64,000 nt of DNA, from positions 2,728,001 through 2,792,000 of the forward strand of contig OW818679.1 in assembly GCA_942493145.1 (NCBI GenBank), read 5' to 3'. Below the pieces are notes generated by a model. The model was given only the letters and a program-made list of their open reading frames with translations. It made no database searches and was not told where the DNA came from. Every line of letters begins with the position of its first letter. The first letter of the stretch is position 1. Both the position numbers and the translations under genes were made by a program. The stretch is from ENR-C20 sp942493145 (GTDB taxonomy: Bacteria; Bacillota; Clostridia; Acetivibrionales; DTU013). Below are positions 52,680 through 61,663 of this stretch, piece by piece.

Positions 52680-53855
52680 ATGAAAATAAAGATTATTTCT
52701 TTGGTCTTAATTATGGCAACCATTTTCATTATTGCATTTGAGGGATCAGCAATGGCAGAGGATAAGCCGATACAGGTTGCGATAAATGGGAGCATCATTG
52801 AAAACGTCACCGCAATCGAAGTAGAAGGCGAAATATTTTTACCTGTAAGAGCAATATGTGAACATCTGGGATATGACGTATCCTGGTCGGCAGAAAACTG
52901 GGTTATCAGCGTTAGAGGAAACGATAACACAATAATTATTGAACCGTATGATGGATCAATCACAGTTGACGGACAGATTTATTCTGACTTTTCATCACAT
53001 AGCTCCATTGAAGGATATATCGGCAGTGGGTGTATTCTGAAGGGCAACAGGACGCATATGAGGTCTGGGGATATGGATAAATACTTTGGCCTTCTATCCT
53101 CTTTCGATGAACAAAACAAAATAGTCCTGATAGATCCCATAACCATTAGCCAGTTGATTGCTCCTGAAACCATCAATTCCGTCGGGATTCAAAACATCAA
53201 ATGTGTATACGGAAACGAATCCCTTAAAACAACCATCAACTACCCGAGAATAAGCTTTAATGACTCTGCGTTTACTGAAAACAACATTAATGCAATCATT
53301 AAAGAAGCAATAAATACCGCCAGGCTCACAGGCTGGAAAAACGCCCTGGATCTGACCGGCTCCGGCAGTCCGAACAAATGCGAAACATATTTTGACTACA
53401 GGATAGAATTTAACAATGACGGTTTTTTCAGTATTGTACTTCAGGATTATCAATATGCAGGCGGTGCTCATGGCGGTACTATCCAGACCTCCTATACCTT
53501 TGCGCTGAATAATTATATAAATGTAACCAGCCAGACGAATTTCGCGGTTTACCAGCTTTCCGGGCTCTTCACCGGAGGAACGAAGTATATTGCATATATA
53601 AATGCGGAAATCAGAAAGGTAATTGATGCCAGAATAGCCACCGGGGAGTTGGTCGAGCTTCAGGGCAGCGAATTCACAACGATATCAGATAATCAGGATT
53701 ACTATCTGTCGGAAGAAGGACTGGTGGTTTACTTCCAACAGTATGAGCATTTCCCGTACGCTGCAGGAATACAGGAATTCACAATTCCCTATGGTGAATT
53801 AGCCAGCTTGCTTAGGCCCGAATTCAGATTGCTTTATTCAGAAGGCAAATTATAG
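52680..53855 (+). CDS. Secreted protein: stalk domain, DUF4163 and DUF3298
   Basis: The 391-residue protein has a signal peptide (cleavage near SAMA-ED, about residue 27), a copper-amine-oxidase-N stalk domain (residues about 33-150: VEGEIFLPVRAICEHLGYDVSW), then a DUF4163 unit and a DUF3298 unit (LQDYQYAGGAHGGTIQTSYTF and YFQQYEHFPYAAGIQEFTIPY). The last two occur together in RsiV-like anti-sigma factors and PdaC. Here there is no anti-sigma part, so an extracellular sensing or wall-binding role is likelier. AGGAGGTAGTAAA precedes the ATG. Confidence 0.88.
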   Translation: MKIKIISLVLIMATIFIIAFEGSAMAEDKPIQVAINGSIIENVTAIEVEGEIFLPVRAICEHLGYDVSWSAENWVISVRGNDNTIIIEPYDGSITVDGQIYSDFSSHSSIEGYIGSGCILKGNRTHMRSGDMDKYFGLLSSFDEQNKIVLIDPITISQLIAPETINSVGIQNIKCVYGNESLKTTINYPRISFNDSAFTENNINAIIKEAINTARLTGWKNALDLTGSGSPNKCETYFDYRIEFNNDGFFSIVLQDYQYAGGAHGGTIQTSYTFALNNYINVTSQTNFAVYQLSGLFTGGTKYIAYINAEIRKVIDARIATGELVELQGSEFTTISDNQDYYLSEEGLVVYFQQYEHFPYAAGIQEFTIPYGELASLLRPEFRLLYSEGKL

Positions 53856-53994
53856 TCTTGTGTCAGGATAACTCATGAGAGGCATACATGTCTGTCTCTC
53901 CTATTGCTTTCACCTTCCCCCATGGTTTATAATCGAAATGGCAACAATTATCTTTTATATTATCAATGAATTAACTAATATATGGAGGCGTCAA

Positions 53995-54813
53995 ATGAGC
54001 AGTGGTTTTAAAAACGTACTTAACAAATTCATCCTGCCGGTCCTGGCTATAATACTGCTTTCGACATACAGCCCCTGGGCAGGCCTGATTGGTGTACTGG
54101 CATATATCCTTTATATCATCTATAGCAACAGAGCATCAATTTATACATATATCGGACGGGTCAAATATTCCGACGGCAAGCTGACTGAGGCACTCGCCCT
54201 ATACGAAAAGGCATATTCCACAGGTAAAACCAGACCAAAGACATCCGGCTCATATGCTTACCTGCTCCTGAAAAACGGAAATGTTGAAAAAGCGGAGACC
54301 ATACTTAATGGACTCATGAACCAAAAGCTTTTGAAGGATGAGGTACAGTACATCAAATCAAATCTTGCGTTGGTATTATGGAAAAAAGGTGACTTGAACA
54401 GCGCCATCACAATGCTGGAGGAAGTACTTCCTGAATTCAGGAACTCAACCATATATGGCAGCCTCGGTACGCTGCTGATCCTCAATGGAGATATCGAAAA
54501 AGCCCTCCTGTTGAATACCGAGGCTTATGAATTCAACGACGGCAATACAATAATCATGGATAACCTTGCAAATACCTATTATATGGACGGCCAATATGAA
54601 AAATCCGCAGAAATTTATGAAAAGCTGATGGAAAAGAAACCAACCTTCCCGGAAGCTTTCTACAACTATGGCCTTTTGCTGCTAAAGACAGGATCTGCAC
54701 AAAAAGCCGAGGAAATGTTCAACAAGGCTTTGGGGTTCACCATCACTTTTCTTGGTACCATTACAAGGGAAGAAATCGAAGAGAAACTGCAGGAGGCAAA
54801 ATCTAAATCATAA
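53995..54813 (+). CDS. TPR-repeat membrane protein
   Basis: The 272-residue protein starts at the ATG at 53995 after GGAGG. Two membrane helices near the start (LPVLAIILLSTYS and LIGVLAYILYIIYS) are followed by about five TPR units (GKLTEALALYEKAYSTGK, GNVEKAETILNGLM, GDLNSAITMLEEVLP, GDIEKALLLNTEAYE, GQYEKSAEIYEKLMEKKPTFPEAFYNYG). TPRs bind partner proteins. Its last bases overlap the pseudouridine synthase gene tail to tail. Confidence 0.85.
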   Translation: MSSGFKNVLNKFILPVLAIILLSTYSPWAGLIGVLAYILYIIYSNRASIYTYIGRVKYSDGKLTEALALYEKAYSTGKTRPKTSGSYAYLLLKNGNVEKAETILNGLMNQKLLKDEVQYIKSNLALVLWKKGDLNSAITMLEEVLPEFRNSTIYGSLGTLLILNGDIEKALLLNTEAYEFNDGNTIIMDNLANTYYMDGQYEKSAEIYEKLMEKKPTFPEAFYNYGLLLLKTGSAQKAEEMFNKALGFTITFLGTITREEIEEKLQEAKSKS

Positions 54814-55569
54814 GTCCTTTATGTATCTGAATATACTCCAGGGATATGAATCGGGTGGGGTGGAGAGAAATTCCATCTGTTCCTTTCTGGTCGGATGTGT
54901 GCAGACTATACCGGCAGACCATAAAGCAAGCTGTCTGTTCTGACTTTGATTAACATATTTGCTATCACTAAATTGCTGTTCGCCATATTTATGATCACCA
55001 TATTTCTGATCACCGAACAGCGGATGCCCTATTGCAGCAAACTGTACCCTTATCTGATGGGACCTGCCTGTGTGCAGGTTGATTTTTACAAGACTCATGC
55101 CTTGCTTATCACCTGCCATTGTTACGGTCCCGTTATCCGCCCCGGCCACTTCGACCACTTCATAGCTCAAAGAGGCCTTCTTACCCCTTCCTGAGCTTTC
55201 AGGGACCACACTGACAATATTCCTGCTTTCATCCTTTTCTAAATAATGTTCCAATGTGCATGGGCTTTTTGCCGGCATACCCATGACCACTGCATAATAG
55301 GTCTTGTGAAATGAGCCGTTGCGTATCTGTTCGGACAACCTGGATGCGGCTTTTGATGTCCTGCCAAAGACCATTGCACCACCAACAGGCCTATCCAGCC
55401 GGTGCACCAACCCCAGAAATACATTACCCTGTTTGTTGTATCTTTTTTTCAAGTCTTCCTTCAAAAGCGTAAGGATATCTGCGTCACGGGTTTCATCACC
55501 CTGAGAAAGCATATTGGGCGGCTTTTCAACAGCAAGTATGTGATTGTCTTCATAAATAATCTTTATCAT
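54808..55569 (-). CDS. RluA-family pseudouridine synthase
   Basis: The 253-residue protein has the catalytic HRLDRPVGGAMVFGRT with the essential aspartate, and HTGRSHQIRVQFAAIGHPLFGDQKYG. After this comes an unusual 16-residue segment (DHKYGEQQFSDSKYVNQ) encoded by short DNA repeats of about 15 bases at 54950-55015, then the usual ALWSAGIVCTHPTRKE end. It isomerises uridines in rRNA or tRNA. The start region is duplicated (see the repeat at 55561-55608). Confidence 0.92.
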   Translation of the reverse strand: MIKIIYEDNHILAVEKPPNMLSQGDETRDADILTLLKEDLKKRYNKQGNVFLGLVHRLDRPVGGAMVFGRTSKAASRLSEQIRNGSFHKTYYAVVMGMPAKSPCTLEHYLEKDESRNIVSVVPESSGRGKKASLSYEVVEVAGADNGTVTMAGDKQGMSLVKINLHTGRSHQIRVQFAAIGHPLFGDQKYGDHKYGEQQFSDSKYVNQSQNRQLALWSAGIVCTHPTRKEQMEFLSTPPDSYPWSIFRYIKDL

Positions 55570-55608
55570 TCAATACTTTCCTGACTTTATCATTCAATAC
55601 TTTCCTGG
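55561..55608. repeat. 24-bp duplication of ribosome binding site and start codon
   Basis: Two 24-base copies (55561-55584 and 55585-55608) differ at one base. On the minus strand each holds AGGAAAGTATTGA-ATG-ATAAAG. The upstream copy opens a seven-codon frame that ends TGA directly before the real ATG of the pseudouridine synthase, which could affect its translation. Confidence 0.85.
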
Positions 55609-55610
55609 TG

Positions 55611-56486
55611 TTATACCTTTCCGCCGGCTTCCCATCTTGCAGTCGCACCGCACGGAAGCACAAGCCCCGAGACTGTCACAGGAAGACCAATCTCGTCTGC
55701 AGTTATCATCCCTCCGAATTTCGGCTTCAGGGACATTGAAAGCATATTGCCTATTACTGTCGGTGAAAGCCCGGTAGTATATGAATTTACAATGAAGAAT
55801 AGCGGTTTGTCGCTTAGGATTTCAATACAGCTGCTGATCAGGCCATATATCTCATTTTCTATCTTCCACAGTTCCCCATTCGGTCCACGCCCATATGAAG
55901 GCGGGTCCATGATCACGGCGTCATAACGGTTCCCACGCCTGTTCTCCCTGCCCACGAACTTCAAGGCATCATCAATTATAAAGCGGACCGGGTGTGATGA
56001 AAGACCTGACAGCACCAGGTTTTCCTTTGCCCGTGTGACCATTCCCTTAGATGCATCCACATGGCACACAGTGGCACCAGCCGCAGCCGCTGCTACAGTT
56101 GCTCCCCCGGTATATGCGAAGAGGTTGAGCACCTTTATCTCCCTTTTCTCTCCCTGTATCTTATTCATCATCCATTTCCAGTTGACCGCCTGCTCAGGAA
56201 ACAACCCGGTGTGCTTGAAGCCCGTCGGTTCAACATAGAAAGAAAGTTTGCCATATTTGAGCGTCCATTGTTCCGGCAGCTTGCTCCTGAATTCCCAGTT
56301 GCCTCCCCCGCTGTTGCTCCTGTGATAATGTGCATCAGCCGACGCCCATGTTTTCGTGTTTCCGGAAACGGGCCATATGGCTTGCGGATCAGGACGTCTG
56401 AGGACATATCCCCCCCAGCGTTCCAGCTTTTCACCATCACCGGTGTCAATCAGTTCATAATCCTTCCAGTCATCTGCAAGCAGCAT
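55611..56486 (-). CDS. Class I rRNA (cytosine-C5)-like methyltransferase
   Basis: The 291-residue protein has a short substrate-binding start and a SAM fold with VLNLFAYTGGATVAAAAAGATVCHVDASKG (motif I) and DAVIMDPPSYGRGPNGE, the DPPSY motif typical of RlmI/RlmK-like enzymes, although it lacks their PUA domain. It starts three bases after the stop of the preceding gene, which carries its ribosome binding site. Confidence 0.88.
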   Translation of the reverse strand: MLLADDWKDYELIDTGDGEKLERWGGYVLRRPDPQAIWPVSGNTKTWASADAHYHRSNSGGGNWEFRSKLPEQWTLKYGKLSFYVEPTGFKHTGLFPEQAVNWKWMMNKIQGEKREIKVLNLFAYTGGATVAAAAAGATVCHVDASKGMVTRAKENLVLSGLSSHPVRFIIDDALKFVGRENRRGNRYDAVIMDPPSYGRGPNGELWKIENEIYGLISSCIEILSDKPLFFIVNSYTTGLSPTVIGNMLSMSLKPKFGGMITADEIGLPVTVSGLVLPCGATARWEAGGKV

Positions 56487-56489
56487 CTA

Positions 56490-56765
56490 CTACTCAACCT
56501 CCTGTGTTTTTTCCATCAATCCCTTGTTTCTGAAGAAAAGGCAGATATCTGTGGATACCATAATAAAGTTCAGGATATAAAGAAAAATAACGGCATCAAA
56601 GCTGTAGACTATTTTATGCAGTATACCGGCTACATATCCAGCAATGATGACAAAGAGGAATCCCAGGCTTTTGCCTGTGTTCTTCCTCGAAGTGTAGGAC
56701 TTGTATATGGAAAGCGGCCAGGCCGCACCAAAACAAACCAGCATCAGTATTTCAAAGACACTCAT
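56490..56765 (-). CDS. Small PQ-loop/SemiSWEET-like membrane protein
   Basis: The 91-residue protein starts at the ATG at 56765 after GGGGGT. Three hydrophobic helices include CFGAAWPLSIYKSYTSRKNTGKSLGFL, in the position of the PQ motif of SemiSWEET-type transporters, and YILNFIMVSTDICLFF. It ends in an acidic tail. Function unproven; it is cotranslated with the methyltransferase. Confidence 0.7.
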   Translation of the reverse strand: MSVFEILMLVCFGAAWPLSIYKSYTSRKNTGKSLGFLFVIIAGYVAGILHKIVYSFDAVIFLYILNFIMVSTDICLFFRNKGLMEKTQEVE

Positions 56766-56845
56766 GATTTTTACCCCCAAAATTTTTTACCATAAATAAT
56801 ACTAGCACACCTCAGAAGAAAAGGAAAGTGAGCTGCGCCACTTTA

Positions 56846-56874
56846 AAAAGGCCTCCCGAAAAGGAGGCCTTTTT
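56846..56874. terminator. Terminator whose T tract received the IS
   Basis: AAAAAGGCCTCC and GGAGGCCTTTTT pair perfectly around CGAAAA. The stem is symmetric, so it can act on both strands. The IS now separates it from the sugar transporter operon on the right whose transcript it probably ended. Confidence 0.75.
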
Positions 56875-57012
56875 GGGTTCTATAATAAATGTTGGGGTGG
56901 TTAGATTAATAATTTAACTGCTCCAGCATTTTTTTGCATAAAGAAAGAGCATAGAGTTGAATTATCAAGTAAAATGAAGTTGCGACACACCATTTGAAAG
57001 GAAATTCAATCT

Positions 57013-58188
57013 ATGCTCTGCACTAATTATACGGAAGAATTGTTAGGTTTGAAAGATGTTTTTCTAAAATCTGTTGTTAGGCATGACAATAAGTTGTGTA
57101 TTCATGTGGGTATGTATCAGCGAATTCACAAATGTCCCAGGTGTGGAGAAAGGACAAGCAAGGTTCACGACTATAGGACTCAGCCGATAAAGGACATATC
57201 GGCATTTGGTGATACCACAGTCATATATCTTACAAAGCGGCGTCATGTTTGCCCCTTATGCGGGAAACGGTTTTTTGAAGAAGTATCGTTCCTTCCAAGG
57301 TATCATCGAATGACAAGCCGCCTTGCAGCCCATGTAATCAGATCATTGAAAGAGGTTCGTTCAATGAAAAGTGTTGCAGCCGTTTCTAACATATCTCAAC
57401 CTACAGCAGCTAGAATCTTTGATCATGTAGGATATTCAAACAAGGATTTGCCAAGGGTACTTTCACTGGATGAATTCCGGGGAAATGCCGGTGGAGAAAA
57501 GTTCCAATGTATCGTTACAGATCCGGAACACAAGAAGGTGTTGGATATCCTTCCCAACAGAAGAACAGAGGACTTGAGTGGATATTTTCTTAAGTACAAG
57601 GATCGGAAAAAGGTCCAGTATGTCGTCATCGATATGAGCGGACCTTTTCGGAGCCTTGCAAAAAGCCTGTTCCCACATGCAAAGATAATTGCGGACAGGT
57701 ATCATGTTGTACGGCAGGTCATCTGGGCTTTTGAAAATGTCAGGAAAGATGAACAGTCGAGGTTCCATGATGCCCGAAGGAAGTATTTCAAACGCAGTAG
57801 GAAGCTGCTTTTGAAAAAACCAGAAAATCTCACTGAAGACGAAGTTGCCCAGGTTGAAGCCATGCTTAATGTCTCTGACCGATTAAGGCAGGCCTACCGT
57901 ATGAAGAATGAATTCCATAAGCTTATGGAGTGTAAACGCCGAGATGATGCAAAGAAGCAATTAGGGGTTTGGAACATGATGGCCACTGGATACAATTTGC
58001 CTGAATTTCAAGCATGTACAAGAACTTTTATGAACTGGAGCGATGAAATCCTCAACTCATTTGAACACCCTTTCTCCAATGGTTACACTGAAGGGGTGAA
58101 CAACAAGATCAAGGTAATTAAGCGAAATGCTTTTGGTGTAAGGAATTTCAAGAGATTCCGGAATCGCATACTGCATGTTATGTCTTGA
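57013..58188 (+). CDS. ISL3-family transposase
   Basis: The 391-residue protein has two zinc-like cysteine pairs near the start (HKCPRCGERTSK and HVCPLCGKRFF), an HTH region (SMKSVAAVSNISQPTAARIF) and a DDE core: VVIDMSGPFRSLA, KIIADRYHVVRQV and NGYTEGVNNKIKVIKR with the glutamate. It ends at the usual RFRNRILHVMS. No frameshift is seen, so the enzyme should be active. An AAAGGA lies just before the ATG. Confidence 0.93.
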   Translation: MLCTNYTEELLGLKDVFLKSVVRHDNKLCIHVGMYQRIHKCPRCGERTSKVHDYRTQPIKDISAFGDTTVIYLTKRRHVCPLCGKRFFEEVSFLPRYHRMTSRLAAHVIRSLKEVRSMKSVAAVSNISQPTAARIFDHVGYSNKDLPRVLSLDEFRGNAGGEKFQCIVTDPEHKKVLDILPNRRTEDLSGYFLKYKDRKKVQYVVIDMSGPFRSLAKSLFPHAKIIADRYHVVRQVIWAFENVRKDEQSRFHDARRKYFKRSRKLLLKKPENLTEDEVAQVEAMLNVSDRLRQAYRMKNEFHKLMECKRRDDAKKQLGVWNMMATGYNLPEFQACTRTFMNWSDEILNSFEHPFSNGYTEGVNNKIKVIKRNAFGVRNFKRFRNRILHVMS

Positions 58189-58194
58189 TAAAAA

Positions 58195-58423
58195 GCAGGT
58201 GGGTTAAGCAGTATATAGCAGAATGCGGAGGAACGGTTACAGGCTGTGAAGTATGGAGAAGCTGGAATGCGGCTCAAGGAACATAAAGGTGTGCCTCGAT
58301 GGCACAGCCGCCGGTGCATAGGCATGGACGCCGTTTCACCGGCGCCCGCATTGCAGCGAGCCTTTTCTTCCTACAGCCTGTCTGTGACGGAGCCTGATGC
58401 TGGTACCTGCTTGACCCACCTGC
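58195..58423. repeat. Long imperfect palindrome in the IS tail
   Basis: GCAGGTGGGTTAAGC at 58195-58209 is matched, with one change, by its inverse GCTTGACCCACCTGC at 58409-58423. Inside them further blocks pair in order (CAGGCTGT near 58240 with ACAGCCTG near 58373; CTGGAATGCGG near 58262 with CCGCATTGCAG near 58346). The result is a stem of about 80 bases per arm with a 70-base loop that itself contains smaller hairpins. No frame of length crosses it. Confidence 0.7.
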
Positions 58424-58585
58424 ATAACGCCTTTACAAACCAAAACCGGCAGATAACCAATATCATTTTGGTCATCCGCCGGGAAAATATTTCAATATTT
58501 TATTTTACTTGTGCCCCACCCCAACTATTGACGTAGAGCCCCTTTTTGTGTTTTTAATTTGTCAAAATACATTTATACCAGAATC

Positions 58586-59623
58586 TTAATATTCACCCTT
58601 GAAGTTTGCAGCGTTGTCCTTGGTAATGGCTTCAACCTTGCAATACTGGAGGTAATCAAGCTTTTCGCCAAGCATAACGGGTTCGATGACTTCAGAAAGC
58701 TTTGAGATAACATTTGCTGCAGTCATTGTTACTGTTATATCCATCTTGCCTGCTTTGACTGCATCAATGCCTTCCTGGAATGCTTCAAGTGAAACAACTG
58801 TAACCTTATCCAGCTTATTGGCTGCTTCAAGAGCTACTATAGCTCCCAGTGCAAACTCATCGGACATACAGAATACTACGTCAATGTCAGGGTAAGCTGT
58901 CAGGTATTTTTCCATTATTGTCTTTGCATCGGCACGGCTTGCTCCTGCATATTCAGTAGCAAGTATCTTGTAGTTTGGTGCAGTTGCTAATTTTGTCTTC
59001 ATTTCATCTTCACGGACTATGTAGTCGTACTGTGCCTGCCAGCCGCTGATGCAAACAACGTTCTGTTCTTCGGTGGTTCCCAGCTTCTTTATTACATAAT
59101 CAGCCATAAGGCCGACTATTTCCCTGTTGTTGGGGCCGACATAGCATTTTACATTTGCCTGGCCTGCTTCCTTAACATCGGAACCAAGTGTAATAACAGG
59201 AATATTTGCTGCTGTTAACTGTTCAACATAAGTAACGCCGACTTCGCTGTCAGCCGGAAACAATATAACCAGGTCGGCTTCAGCATCGGAGATGATTGAG
59301 CTGATCTGCTCTGTCTGGGTAGTTACATCGCCCATTCCGTCATATATTGAGTAGTCCCATCCCTTTGCTTTGCACATGTCCTCAAAGTTCTTTGCAAGTG
59401 CAATAACCCAAGGCGCAAGACTTGTAGTAACTGCTGCATAAGCAATGTGGAAATCTTCAGGCAATCCCTTGGCTTCTGCTATTGTTTCAGCAGCAGCAGT
59501 AACTTCTGCAGCGGTAGTTGCGGCAGCGGTAGTTGTAGCAGCGGTATCGGTAGTTGTTCCTCCACATGCTGCCAGACTTAACATCATGATCATTACAAGA
59601 ACCAGCGATAAGAGTTTTTTCAT
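58586..59623 (-). CDS. Sugar ABC transporter substrate-binding lipoprotein
   Basis: The 345-residue protein starts at the ATG at 59623. A lipoprotein signal (MKKLLSLVLVMIMMLSLAAC) puts the lipid on Cys20. A low-complexity Thr/Ala-rich linker follows, then a periplasmic-binding type 1 fold (IAYAAVTTSLAPWVIALAKNFEDMCKAKGW, ILFPADSEVGVTYVEQL, DIDVVFCMSDEFALGAI). It would deliver a sugar to the membrane complex encoded upstream. The specific sugar is unknown. Confidence 0.92.
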   Translation of the reverse strand: MKKLLSLVLVMIMMLSLAACGGTTTDTAATTTAAATTAAEVTAAAETIAEAKGLPEDFHIAYAAVTTSLAPWVIALAKNFEDMCKAKGWDYSIYDGMGDVTTQTEQISSIISDAEADLVILFPADSEVGVTYVEQLTAANIPVITLGSDVKEAGQANVKCYVGPNNREIVGLMADYVIKKLGTTEEQNVVCISGWQAQYDYIVREDEMKTKLATAPNYKILATEYAGASRADAKTIMEKYLTAYPDIDVVFCMSDEFALGAIVALEAANKLDKVTVVSLEAFQEGIDAVKAGKMDITVTMTAANVISKLSEVIEPVMLGEKLDYLQYCKVEAITKDNAANFKGEY

Positions 59624-59714
59624 TGTTCCTGCCTCCATTTTTTTATATTTATTTTTTCTATGCCCTTGTATAAAGGCATAAACTTGAAATCATAACGAGC
59701 TTTATAAACTTTAA

Positions 59715-60689
59715 TTAATTCGCATGGGATTTTGCTTTGCTCTTCTCACTTGTATACTTATCAAGAATAAGCACGGCAATAACAACAATACCTGTAACCA
59801 ATGCCTGAGCTGCAGCATGGAGTCCCATCTTGTTCATGGCATTGTTTATTATCTGGATTACTCCTACGCCAAGGATACACATGGCCATGCTGCCCTTACC
59901 GCCTGCCATGCTTACCCCGCCGATGACCACAGCGCAAATGGCTGTGATGTCGATGTTATCACCAAAGTTATAGGTAGCGGTTCCAAGGCGGAATACCAGC
60001 AGGATCGCACAAACAGATGCACAAAATCCGCCGATGGTAAAAGCAAGTCTGGTGAGCCTTGGCGGATTTATACCCGACAATGAACCTGCTTCATGATTGC
60101 CCCCTATGATGTACATATTTATACCGGTTCTGGTCTTGGTCATGAATATGGCACCGGCTATGAGCAAAATCAATGCTACGATGACCGAAGGATACAAAAA
60201 TCCCAACACCTTGTAGTTGTATATCTGAGATAAACCCTTTACATTGATGGCAAGGTTACCGTCGGCCAGTATGGTAAGTACAAAGCCCTTTAGTATGGTC
60301 ATGACTGCCAGGGTCGCAATCAACGGTGTTATTTCAAGCCTCGTAACAATGGAGCCATTAGTATATCCCAATATTACACCAACCACCAGTGTGATTATTA
60401 TTCCAGGCCACAAGCCCAGCATGTTTGTCGCCAATACCATTATAACTGCATCGAATGTAACCTGCTGTCCGATGGACAGATCAATGGAACCTACCAGGAA
60501 AATAAATGTCAGGCCTATTGCAATTGTTCCATAAGTAGCGATTGACTGCAAAAGGTTAAATTGGTTGGACAGCTTCAGGAATTTCGGCGCTCCGGCTATT
60601 GCTGCCACTACAAAGACCATTATAATGATCAGTATTATGTTATTTTCTTTAAAAAACTTTAATATTCGATTTTGAACGGTCAATTCCAT
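59715..60689 (-). CDS. Sugar ABC transporter permease
   Basis: The 324-residue protein has about eight to ten helices and the RbsC-family pattern: LVGSIDLSIGQQVTFDAVIMVLA near residue 65, GNHEAGSLSGINPPRL in the ATPase-coupling loop and AVVIGGVSMAGGKGSM late. It starts as the stop of the first permease ends (overlapping bases), so the two are coupled. The presence of two different permeases suggests a heterodimer. Confidence 0.92.
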   Translation of the reverse strand: MELTVQNRILKFFKENNIILIIIMVFVVAAIAGAPKFLKLSNQFNLLQSIATYGTIAIGLTFIFLVGSIDLSIGQQVTFDAVIMVLATNMLGLWPGIIITLVVGVILGYTNGSIVTRLEITPLIATLAVMTILKGFVLTILADGNLAINVKGLSQIYNYKVLGFLYPSVIVALILLIAGAIFMTKTRTGINMYIIGGNHEAGSLSGINPPRLTRLAFTIGGFCASVCAILLVFRLGTATYNFGDNIDITAICAVVIGGVSMAGGKGSMAMCILGVGVIQIINNAMNKMGLHAAAQALVTGIVVIAVLILDKYTSEKSKAKSHAN

Positions 60690-61663
60690 TATTTCATCCT
60701 CCTTGCTTTAACGATGTCGGCGCGGATTGCAACTACAAGGATCAAGCCTTGTGCGATATATTGGAGTGTAGCTGGTATCCCCATCATTGTAAAACCATTG
60801 GAGAGGATTCCTACAAAAAGTGCTCCAAGCAGCGTCCCAAAAATGGTTCCCTTGCCGCCCGTAACGCTTGTTCCACCGAGCACGACAGCCGTCAGCACGT
60901 CAAATTCCAGCCCGGCGCCTGAATAAGCCTGAGTGGACATAACCTGTGTGAAGAATACGACACCGGCAAGACCGGTTGCCATACCACCAAGTATATAAGA
61001 TATTATTATTACTTTAGCAGACGAAATGCCTGTAAACTTTGCGCTGACGCGATTAGAGCCTACAGCATAAATCTGTGTCCCAAATACCGTCCGTTTTAAA
61101 ATGAACCAGAAAACTATAGCCGCAATAGCAAACAGCCAGACCGGAACCGGGATTTTCAGGAAATAGCCCTGCCCTATGTATTTTAAGGATGGATTGTCGG
61201 CTGCTGTCAATATCCTGTTGTTTGCATACAGCATTGCTGCACCTTTGTATGCATACATGGTACCCAGTGTCGCAATGAAGGCATTCAGCCTCAATCCGCC
61301 TACCAGCACGCCATTGATCGCCCCACCGATAGCGCCGATTAATATCGGCAGCAGCACGGCAAGTAATGTGCTCTTGGAATAAACTGCAGTGATACAGGCA
61401 CACAACCCAATCAACCAGCCCAGCGACAGGTCGATGTTGCCTGTAACCATTACCAGCGTAACGGCACATGCCATAATACCGGTTACCGATACTGCCCTCA
61501 TCAGGTTCAGCAGGTTTGTTATCTGGAAGAATTTCGGTCCAGAGACTGCAGCTACAATAATTATAAATGCAATTAATATCAGAATGAGCCCACCCGCATC
61601 AGATGCTTTAAACTGGTTTATAAGTGTGGGGGATCCGGCACGTTTCAATTCCTTCTCACTCAT
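60689..61663 (-). CDS. Sugar ABC transporter permease
   Basis: The 324-residue protein has the same family pattern as its neighbour: VMVTGNIDLSLGWLIGLCACI, AVGSNRVSAKFTGISSAKV and TAVVLGGTSVTGGKGTIFGTLLGALFVG. It overlaps the ATPase stop by four bases (ATGA). Two-permease loci of this type include those for galactofuranose and AI-2 uptake, but the substrate here is open. Confidence 0.92.
   Translation of the reverse strand: MSEKELKRAGSPTLINQFKASDAGGLILILIAFIIIVAAVSGPKFFQITNLLNLMRAVSVTGIMACAVTLVMVTGNIDLSLGWLIGLCACITAVYSKSTLLAVLLPILIGAIGGAINGVLVGGLRLNAFIATLGTMYAYKGAAMLYANNRILTAADNPSLKYIGQGYFLKIPVPVWLFAIAAIVFWFILKRTVFGTQIYAVGSNRVSAKFTGISSAKVIIISYILGGMATGLAGVVFFTQVMSTQAYSGAGLEFDVLTAVVLGGTSVTGGKGTIFGTLLGALFVGILSNGFTMMGIPATLQYIAQGLILVVAIRADIVKARRMK

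Larger units (their letters stand above)
56876..58540 (+). mobile_element. ISL3-family insertion sequence
   Basis: The element is 1,665 bases with imperfect terminal inverted repeats (56876-56900 and 58516-58540; ends GGTTCTATAATAAAT and GGCTCTACGTCAATA, then GTTGGGGTGG in both). It is bounded by a perfect 8-bp target duplication CCTTTTTG (56868-56875 and 58541-58548), which matches the ISL3 hallmark and indicates a recent, intact insertion. It holds one transposase and a 350-base structured tail. Confidence 0.92.

Noticed and set aside
56876..58540. Passenger gene in the IS tail
   Set aside because: The 96-codon frame there (58246-58536) runs through the palindrome arms without a ribosome binding site.
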